This document shows positions 1 through 4,951 of a stretch of DNA of 5,941 nucleotides, one piece after another. A program made the position numbers and the translations under genes. The stretch lies in assembly GCA_945787595.1 (NCBI GenBank), contig CALZJV010000759.1, positions 1 to 5,941 of the forward strand. The letters run 5' to 3'. The notes under the pieces are model-generated. The model was not told the DNA's origin, searched no databases, and was given only the letters and a program-made list of their open reading frames with translations. This DNA comes from an uncultured Desulfobacterales bacterium. Its GTDB lineage: Bacteria; Desulfobacterota; Desulfobacteria; Desulfobacterales; JAFDCJ01. Numbering within the stretch: the first letter of the stretch is position 1; each line of letters begins with the position of its first letter.

Positions 1-767
1 AATACGAAGGGCTGAAACATACCGATGACCAATGGGATTCGTTTTGGCTGGCGCACATGTATCGGTTGGGCATACTGCCTGAGGGATACATTTACCCTAA
101 AGAGCATCGAGCGGTCAGAGATCTTCTGCGGCGCAGACTTTTATTTGTTCGGCATAGTACATCTCACATTTTAAGCTTGCAAAGTATGATCAGTAGAAAT
201 CTTGGCTTTAAGATGTCCAACAATGAGATCAGAAAGTTGAAGTCGGAAGATATTGACGGCTTGTTTGTCTGCCCTAATTTGGTGTTCATGGCCAACAACA
301 GTCTGTGCGCTATTAAGTTTTTAAAGAAGATAAGTTTGGACATTGAAAAGAAAGTAAAGTCTCAGGTCAAGATGCGAAAAGAATTTGAGAAGTTACGCAC
401 GATTCCGGGGATTGGCAATATTTTGGGTCTTACCATCATGCTGGAAGTGGGAGATATAGCTCGTTTTCCAAAAGTGGGCGATTACTCTTCTTATAGTAGA
501 TGTGTGGAAAGTAAAAGGCTTTCCAATGGTAAGAAGAAAGGAGAAAACAACAAGAGAAACGGCAACAAATACTTGGCCTGGGCTTATGTAGAGGCGGCCC
601 AATTTGCCAGAAGATTTTGTGTGAAGGCGCAAAGCTTTTATCAGAGCAAAGAAGCGAAAACGAAACCCGTCGTTGCGATCAAGGCTCTGAGCAATAAGCT
701 TTCCAAGGCCTCTTATTACATCATGCGCGATCAGGTTGTCTTTGATGAAGATAAGTTATTCGGTTAA
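1..767 (+). CDS. IS110-family transposase, 5' end outside the window
   Basis: The frame is open from position 3, so the first in-window ATG (57) is internal; about 254 residues are visible and roughly 100 N-terminal residues lie upstream. The family makes DEDD/serine recombinases that, in studied members, are guided by a structured bridge RNA. Near the left edge the segment KHTDDQWDSFWLA matches the end of the DEDD (RuvC-like) domain, with the last acidic pair in D-x-x-D spacing. It is followed by the typical LGILPEGYIYPKE and RDLLRRR stretch, then a linker. The C-terminal transposase_20 domain starts at LRTIPGIGNILG (about 394-430). It carries the SNGKKKGE...NGNKYL block (about 522-575), where the family's catalytic serine normally sits, and the protein ends at DEDKLFG. 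The C-terminus looks intact. Whether the gene is active depends on the unseen 5' end. Family assignment is firm; subgroup (IS110 or IS1111) is not resolved. Confidence 0.93.
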   Translation, partial: YEGLKHTDDQWDSFWLAHMYRLGILPEGYIYPKEHRAVRDLLRRRLLFVRHSTSHILSLQSMISRNLGFKMSNNEIRKLKSEDIDGLFVCPNLVFMANNSLCAIKFLKKISLDIEKKVKSQVKMRKEFEKLRTIPGIGNILGLTIMLEVGDIARFPKVGDYSSYSRCVESKRLSNGKKKGENNKRNGNKYLAWAYVEAAQFARRFCVKAQSFYQSKEAKTKPVVAIKALSNKLSKASYYIMRDQVVFDEDKLFG

Positions 768-1144
768 TCAGTTTGGTTGCGACAGTCACCCAGAAAAGGG
801 GCTGGTTTTAAACCACCAGACTTGTGGAAAGTAAAAGGCTTTCCAATGGTAAAAAGAAAGGAGAAAACAACAAGAGAAACGGCAACAAGTATTTGGCCTG
901 GGCCTATGTGGAGGCGGCCAACTTTGCCAAAAGATATTGTGTGAAAGCGCAAAGTTTTTATCAGAGCAAAGAAGCAAAGAAGAACAGTACCGTTGCGATC
1001 AAGGCCCTGAGCAATAAGCTTTCCAAGGCCTCTTATTACATCATTTGCGATCAGGTTGCATTTGACGAAGAGAAGTTATTCGGTTAATCAGCTTGGCTGC
1101 GGCAGTGAACCGGAATAGGGGTTGGTTTTAAACCACCAGACTTG
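503..1144 (+). repeat. Two head-to-tail 320-bp copies of an IS110 3' end
   Basis: Positions 503-824 and 823-1144 align without gaps at about 89% identity (about 35 differences counted by eye). The repeat covers the last 87 codons of the transposase plus about 57 bp of 3' flank. That flank ends in a shared stretch with a near-palindromic core, GGTTTTAAACCACCAGACTTG within 804-824 and 1124-1144. The copies abut exactly. The junction shares only the dinucleotide TG (823-824) with both parental edges, since 502 versus 822 and 825 versus 1145 differ. The repeated flank suggests that the real element end lies at or just beyond the CCAGACTTG stretch. Confidence 0.85.
824..1087 (+). pseudogene. Truncated second copy of an IS110-family transposase (C-terminal 87 codons)
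   Basis: This frame repeats the last 87 codons of the transposase just upstream, at a constant offset of 320 bp and with no indels. It contains only the serine-containing block (SNGKKKGE...NGNKYL) and the C-terminal tail ending DEEKLFG. The DEDD domain and the PGIG helix-hairpin-helix-like segment are absent. By eye 11 of 87 residues differ from the first copy (Q/N, R/K, F/Y, T/K, K/N, P/S, V/T, M/I, R/C, V/A, D/E), and a similar number of codons differ silently. The divergence therefore looks older than the present arrangement, and the fragment probably comes from a related element rather than from a fresh duplication. A GTG at 824 could act as a start codon, but no ribosome binding site precedes it and the product would lack half of the active site, so I treat it as a remnant. 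Confidence 0.9.
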
Positions 1145-1248
1145 AGCCAACTCATCAATAATTGTCATTTCCTTGCCGGTGACAAAGCAGTAAAAAAAAA
1201 GCATATTTAAAATGCCAAAAGGTAGGTGTCTGATGCGATAAGAATTGA

Positions 1249-1297
1249 GCTGCAGCAGTAAACCAAAAAAAGAGTTGATATTCAACCACCAGAGGTG
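1249..1297 (+). repeat. Third, degenerate copy of the IS-end motif
   Basis: This 49-bp stretch aligns without gaps to 1096-1144 (offset 153) with about 12 mismatches, roughly 76% identity. It keeps the GCTGC-GCAG start and the AACCACCAG core near the end. Upstream of it (1145-1248) there is no resemblance to the transposase gene, so only the flank-like part is present. It may be the remnant end of an older related element or a repeated part of the element's non-coding end. Confidence 0.6.
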
Positions 1298-1360
1298 ATT
1301 GGAACCTGCTGCACCCACTAATAACTAGCCAGTGATCGTTTTAGATCCTGATTCGCCTAT

Positions 1361-1402
1361 GCCGTGAGTCCTTAAGGGGTTGGCTAATAACCACAAGATT
1401 TG
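1361..1402 (+). repeat. Possible fourth, weakest copy of the IS-end motif
   Basis: The segment around GGGGTTGG (1376-1383) followed by TAACCAC and AAGATTTG resembles 1102-1144 when a one-base gap is allowed. The final 19 positions match at about 13. It lies about 104 bp after the third copy. Chance similarity cannot be excluded for this one alone; its position after three better copies makes a shared origin more likely. Confidence 0.35.
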
Positions 1403-1545
1403 TAACCCATCCAATTGAACACGGCATGGCACCGATGATTTTCTGGGGTCCAAGAGGACCAGGGGCCGTGTTTTGACGCCTTGGGCTTAAAACACAATCG
1501 CCTTGAACCTGATGGGTGACTGATGCGGATCCGCCTGAGGCGGAC
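1401..1545 (+). other. Candidate structured RNA region with several complementary segments
   Basis: Four nested or adjacent helices can be drawn directly. 1405-1411 (ACCCATC) pairs with 1511-1517 (GATGGGT). 1418-1425 (AACACGGC) pairs with 1465-1472 (GCCGTGTT). 1447-1451 (GGTCC) pairs with 1456-1460 (GGACC) over an AAGA tetraloop. 1530-1535 (TCCGCC) pairs with 1539-1544 (GGCGGA) over TGA. A further helix, 1468-1474 (GTGTTTT) with 1489-1495 (AAAACAC), competes with the second one. The block follows IS-end remnants, so a decayed IS110 bridge RNA is one reading; other non-coding RNA or chance pairing are alternatives. The strand is assumed, and no known RNA family was recognised. Confidence 0.35.
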
Positions 1546-1618
1546 CGTGAACCTATAATATCGAAATAACGGGCGCGAAACGGGTAAAGAAACGAGGCCG
1601 AGCTGAGGACGGAATAAG

Positions 1619-1730
1619 GTTGATGGATTCGTAAAAAGCCTGGAATTTAGCTTTGAATCAAGAGCCGAACAGATCAGTACCTGTGATTAAAAATCAATTT
1701 ATGAGTCGGGCTTTTTACGAATCCATCAAC
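1619..1730. repeat. 112-bp element with perfect 22-bp terminal inverted repeats
   Basis: Positions 1619-1640 and 1709-1730 are exact reverse complements; the left arm starts GTTGATGGATTCGTAAAAAG. The arms enclose 68 bp of AT-rich sequence with no coding potential and little further pairing. This is the shape of a small non-autonomous mobile element (MITE) or a dispersed palindromic repeat. No flanking target-site duplication is obvious. No U-tract follows the right arm directly and the loop is large, so a simple intrinsic terminator is unlikely. Confidence 0.7.
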
Positions 1731-1990
1731 TGTCAATCAAAAAATAGATTTTTTTTGAATGAGGGGGTGTTTTTTCTCTTGACAAACCCTTTAATGGGTG
1801 ACCCCTAATTCAACGATTCAAACCCAATCCGATACACACCAGGACATATAAAAAACGGGCCCGTCTGTTCGACAACTTCCTTGAAACTAATACGGATCTA
1901 TTTCAAAGATTAAACGAATTCGGGCGGGAAACTAAAATAGACTTAATACTTTAACTTCAAGCATTTTTGGCATTTAAAGCATTTTAAAAG

Positions 1991-2513
1991 ATGAAAATCT
2001 ATCTTTGCGGCATGATTGGTTCCGGCAAGACGACCATTGGCAAACGTCTAGCGCAAACCCTGGAACTCGGTTTTTTATGATTTAGACCAGGAAATGGACC
2101 GCATTTTGGGGTACTCTTTTCACAAACTGGTCCAGGCTGAAGGCTGGCTGGCCTTCCGTGAGCTGGAGTATTCCATTTGCAAGCGATTTGCCAATATTGA
2201 AAATTCGATTATCTGCCTTGGGGGTGGAACCGTTCGCTATGAATGGAATATGGATGTATTGGCGGGCAGCGGCTCAATCATCCTGCTGACGGCATCGCTG
2301 CAAGAATTAATCCGGCGTGTCCAATTGGCGGATCGACCCCGGGTCAATGTCGGTACCACCGTGGAGGAAGATATCCGCATGATATGGCAAAAATCCGGCG
2401 GCAAATACTACCATGCAGCGGATGTTGTCTACGCCACCGATCATAAAAGCATTGACGAAGCTGTCCAGGATCTCAAAGATATTATTACCGATCTGAAATT
2501 GAAGCTAATTTAA
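1991..2513 (+). pseudogene. Shikimate-kinase-like protein, frameshifted at a T6 run
   Basis: Shikimate kinase phosphorylates shikimate with ATP in aromatic amino acid synthesis. From the ATG at 1991 the frame reads MKIYLCGMIGSGKTTIGKRLAQTLELGF and then hits TGA at 2078-2080. Removing one T from the six at 2071-2076 restores YDLDQEMDRILGY and an open frame to the TAA at 2511, giving 173 residues, normal for the family. In the corrected protein I see the Walker A loop GMIGSGKTT (7-15), the substrate aspartate in DLD (D32), the shikimate-binding arginine in FRE (R56), the GGG motif (77-79) and the lid arginine in RPR (115-117). The second shikimate-binding arginine, expected near residue 135 in an RxxxY context, is a serine (SGGKYY), so substrate use could differ. 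Upstream there is only a weak AAAAG before the ATG. The 3' end overlaps the convergent minus-strand gene by 9 bp. A sequencing or assembly error at the T run is a real alternative to a true pseudogene; slippage on T6 is also possible. Confidence 0.82.
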
Positions 2514-3887
2514 TTCTATACGTTGCCCGACGGTTAGCTCAACTTCTTTGTCTGATATCCGGGCGGTACTTTCTTCTTTTTCAACCGATCCGATTGCCAA
2601 CCTGACGCCGGTGCCGACGACGGTGAATTGCTGGTCAAGTCGCACCCCGTGCTGCCGGCCGATGTTTAGCCGTATTTGATCACCTTCAATTTTTACAATT
2701 TTGCCTCGCAACGGATACAGCGTGTGTAATTTGAGTATGAGTTCATCTGAAATTTCATCGGCCGGGACATCAGATGAGACCGGACGCTGAAATACCCTGT
2801 CGACCGCCGCTTTTACTTCACCGGTTTCGGTTTCAATCAAGCGCAGGCTGATCCGGGTTTGGGGACCCTGATAGATCAATTGGCCAAAAACAATAACTTT
2901 GGCGGCTAAAATTTTACCAAGCGACAGGGCCGTTCGACGGTCAACCAATTTACTCTTGCCCAATTTCAACTCCTGCATCAGTTTGTCAATCAGGGCGCGT
3001 TCGACGACACGCACTCGGTCACTTTCAATCAATTTGACGCTGATTATCGACCGGACGATCTTATTTTCACCCTCTGAAAGACCGAATCCTTCACTATTAA
3101 AATCCATGACCCAAACCGTCAGCGGAGTTGATGACCATTCATCCGCGGGTTGTTGGCTGGATGGGGTTTCATACCGGTCCAGAAGCTCCTGCACCAGTCT
3201 GTCAATTTTGGCCTGTTTCTCGCGGTTTTCGATCAACTCGGCTTTTTGCCGAATTTCGTGTATTATGGCGTTAATGCTTCGGATGTCAGTTGACATTGAT
3301 TTGGTTTTTTCAAACAATTTCAATGCATCATGGTATTTACCGTCGTCTGCCAGGATGATGGCCTGGGAGATATGGGCCTGTGTATTTTGCGGTGCTAAAT
3401 CGGCTGCTTGAACATAAAACTGCAACGCCTCTTTCGGGTTGCCCTCAATTGAAGCAATTCTGCCCAACCGGATCAGGGCCTGGGCTTTCTCCTGCCCGGA
3501 GCCCTGCGGCGCATCGAGCGCCCTGTGGTAGAAAAATTTTGCTTTTTCCTTATTTCCCGCCTCCAGTTGGATATTGCCCATGATGACATGACTCAGCGCC
3601 CGCGCGGGATACTTTTCCTGCAGAACCTGACAGATGATGGCAGCATCAGAATTGTTGCCGGTTTCAAAATATGCCAGGGCAGCGCTCTCGTAATCGGAAG
3701 GCCCCTTACGCAGGAATCCCGGATATCCCCAGATGACAAACACGCCGATTAACACGGTCAGCGCGGCGGTTGTGAGCCATTTTCGCCATGGTTTTATTTT
3801 CTCCCGTTCTGCAAAATCAATGACATCCTCTCTGGTTCGGACAGTGCCGGGAGTCTCGAAATGCGGGTCGCGCTGTGTCTTCTCCAT
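2505..3887 (-). CDS. Membrane-anchored TPR protein with CsgG-like and FlgT-like C-terminal domains
   Basis: The protein has 460 residues. Residues 1-37 are charged and end in EREKIKPWRKW, which suits a cytoplasmic N-terminus. One membrane segment follows at about 38-58 (LTTAALTVLIGVFVIWGYPGF). A TPR-type helical region spans about 65-200, with recognisable repeats around YPARALSHVIMGNIQLEAGN, ALIRLGRIASIEGNPKEALQ and AHISQAIILADDGKYHDALK. A charged, probably coiled-coil helix covers about 208-240. Residues 255-367 resemble the CsgG family: LTVWVMDFN, then VRVVERALIDKLMQELKLG, the AAKVIVFGQL strand and ISLRLIETETGEV. The tail (about 393-460, GKIVKIEGDQIRLNIGRQHGV...IGSVEKEE) resembles the FlgT C-terminal domain. 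I infer that everything after the membrane segment is periplasmic, as in CsgG and FlgT. The ATG at 3887 has no good ribosome binding site (only AAAGAG two bases before it) and lies inside the upstream CHAT gene in another frame. Residues 6-9 (RDPH) resemble the GDP motif that commonly closes CHAT domains, so the true product may be the second half of a longer protein. Confidence 0.8.
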   Translation of the reverse strand: MEKTQRDPHFETPGTVRTREDVIDFAEREKIKPWRKWLTTAALTVLIGVFVIWGYPGFLRKGPSDYESAALAYFETGNNSDAAIICQVLQEKYPARALSHVIMGNIQLEAGNKEKAKFFYHRALDAPQGSGQEKAQALIRLGRIASIEGNPKEALQFYVQAADLAPQNTQAHISQAIILADDGKYHDALKLFEKTKSMSTDIRSINAIIHEIRQKAELIENREKQAKIDRLVQELLDRYETPSSQQPADEWSSTPLTVWVMDFNSEGFGLSEGENKIVRSIISVKLIESDRVRVVERALIDKLMQELKLGKSKLVDRRTALSLGKILAAKVIVFGQLIYQGPQTRISLRLIETETGEVKAAVDRVFQRPVSSDVPADEISDELILKLHTLYPLRGKIVKIEGDQIRLNIGRQHGVRLDQQFTVVGTGVRLAIGSVEKEESTARISDKEVELTVGQRIELN

Positions 3888-4929
3888 ACTCTTTGATCAG
3901 AGACTTTCTGGCCTGGCGAATCGATTCACCGATCGCATTGCCGGCAACCAGGGCCTTATAAAATTCCAGCGCAAAGCGCCGGCTGGGTTCATCGATGATC
4001 TCCCAGAATGTTCCCACATAATGCTTGACGCCGGACAGCAAAAAGGCATTGGCCAGCCCGAAAATATCGTCCTGAAAATCATTGGCCAAGGCCCATTCTT
4101 CAGTGCGTGCGGATTGACAGGAATTCGAAAAGATAAGCGCCGGCATAGCCGAAGTTCCGGCCATTTTAAGAATATCTTTGGTCTTGAGGTTAATCTCGCT
4201 GAGCCGCCAACCGCTTTCGTCGGGATTGTCGGGGTGATAATCGGCATGGCCTGCGAAATGAACGATGTCAAAATTTCTCATTTTCTGACGCAACGAATCA
4301 GCCCGGACGTGGTCCGATCTGAAGGCCACGTTGAAATAATCGACAAAATGATCGAGATAATCGCGTATCTGGATCCCTTCGGCATAAGCGCCCTTTAAAT
4401 CGCCCGTGGGATCTGCCAATAAGAGCACATTCAATGGTCGACCCAGTTCCCGACTCCAGCTACCCAGAAGCGATTGACGGGTTTTGACAATTCGCCCCAT
4501 GGCGAATCGTTGACAGAGAAATTGGTCACCGTTATGCAGCAGTTCCCAGGGGATATGAACCAGGCGTTCATCCAGATTGAGACAGAGATACTCAGCCCGG
4601 GTGTTTTTAAGCTTCTCTTTGATGCTGATGGAAAAAATATCATCATAGATTATCTGTCCAATATCATGCAGCTTCAGTAATACATCATCCGTAATACGGC
4701 CACGTTGATTCGTCTTGTTCAATGTATCGACAAGCTCCAGGCAGCGCGCATCAATGATATCCACCGGCGCCGGAATATCTTCGTAATTCCGGATCGTAAT
4801 GGCTTCGCCTTTGGCGCCTTCATGGACGCTGAACCTTAGATTATCCCCGGCAAAATTCGCCTCGATATGCATGACTCGTGGTACTTTTTTGCTGGCCTTA
4901 CTGCCTACCCATAGCAATTTTGAAGGCAT
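3817..4929 (-). CDS. CHAT-domain (caspase-like) protein, C-terminus altered
   Basis: CHAT domains are caspase-fold cysteine peptidases or their relatives. As drawn the protein has 370 residues. The N-terminal region (about 20-160) holds an alpha/beta segment with LNLDERLVHIPWELLH, typical of the part before the peptidase core. The core runs from about 165 (LNVLLLADPTGDLKGA) to 352. It shows the catalytic histidine in HFAGH (H228) and the catalytic cysteine in SNSCQSA (C271), then GLANAFLLSGVKHYVGTFW and the helix FALEFYKALVAGNAIGESIRQARKSL. Both catalytic residues are present, so the peptidase could be active. After YGEDT (348-352) family members normally continue with a WASY-x-LYGDP-type ending. 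Here 18 unrelated residues follow and the frame stops at 3817, while family-like sequence seems to resume in the next frame. Start choice is uncertain: the ATG at 4929 has no ribosome binding site and lies only 22 bp from the divergent OYE start. The ATG at 4872 (residue 20, MHIEANFAGDN) fits the usual N-terminus better, although it also lacks a clear Shine-Dalgarno sequence. Confidence 0.85.
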   Translation of the reverse strand: MPSKLLWVGSKASKKVPRVMHIEANFAGDNLRFSVHEGAKGEAITIRNYEDIPAPVDIIDARCLELVDTLNKTNQRGRITDDVLLKLHDIGQIIYDDIFSISIKEKLKNTRAEYLCLNLDERLVHIPWELLHNGDQFLCQRFAMGRIVKTRQSLLGSWSRELGRPLNVLLLADPTGDLKGAYAEGIQIRDYLDHFVDYFNVAFRSDHVRADSLRQKMRNFDIVHFAGHADYHPDNPDESGWRLSEINLKTKDILKMAGTSAMPALIFSNSCQSARTEEWALANDFQDDIFGLANAFLLSGVKHYVGTFWEIIDEPSRRFALEFYKALVAGNAIGESIRQARKSLIKEYGEDTARPAFRDSRHCPNQRGCH

Positions 4930-4940
4930 TCGAGACGAAC

Positions 4941-4946
4941 AGGAGG
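4941..4946 (+). promoter_or_regulatory. Ribosome binding site of the OYE gene
   Basis: A perfect AGGAGG sits five bases before the ATG at 4952. It decides the start of the downstream reductase and lies in the 22 bp that separate that start from the upstream-most possible start of the divergent CHAT gene. Confidence 0.9.
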
Positions 4947-4951
4947 TTTAA

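Larger units (their letters stand above)
1145..1990. other. Gene-less spacer with IS-end remnants and inverted repeats
   Basis: No open frame here has family-like sequence, biased codon use or a ribosome binding site. The longest (minus strand, 1318 to 1088) runs antisense through IS-end repeats. The spacer holds the two degenerate IS-end copies, the paired segments at 1401-1545, the inverted-repeat element at 1619-1730, and an AT-rich stretch (1735-1990) leading to the shikimate kinase start. In 1786-1805 the sequences ACCC, GGGT and ACCC can form two alternative short hairpins. A perfect TATAAT occurs at 1554-1559 without a matching -35 box, and a TTGACA at 1779-1784 without a good -10 box. 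I see no convincing promoter. Confidence 0.7.

Noticed and set aside
393..977. Minus-strand open frames at 632-393, 952-764 and 977-786
   Set aside because: They are antisense to the two transposase copies and resemble each other only because the underlying DNA is repeated.
1088..1318. Minus-strand open frame of 76 codons with a protein-like stretch (FVTGKEMTIIDELAQ)
   Set aside because: It runs antisense through two IS-end repeat copies, has no ribosome binding site and matches no family I know; the nice-looking stretch is too short to support.
776..1402. CRISPR array, suggested by recurring similar motifs
   Set aside because: The spacings are irregular (320, 153, about 104 bp), the copies diverge and one lies within a duplicated transposase segment; no cas genes are present.
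1554..1559. Perfect TATAAT as a promoter -10 box
   Set aside because: No -35-like hexamer lies 16-18 bp upstream and there is no TG extension; no gene starts nearby.
1779..1784. TTGACA as a -35 box for the shikimate kinase gene
   Set aside because: The sequence 16-19 bp downstream is C-rich and lacks a -10 match; the nearest candidate needs a 20-bp spacer.
1960..1985. Sigma-54-like TGGCAT...GCA before the shikimate kinase start
   Set aside because: The GG and GC are separated by 8 rather than the required 10 bases.
2899..4398. Plus-strand open frames of up to 221 codons opposite the TPR/CsgG and CHAT genes
   Set aside because: They have no recognisable domains, and the minus-strand frames carry clear family motifs across the same region.
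4889..4917. TTGCTG-17 bp-TAGCAA as promoter for the OYE gene
   Set aside because: Each box matches the consensus at only three of six positions; this is expected by chance.
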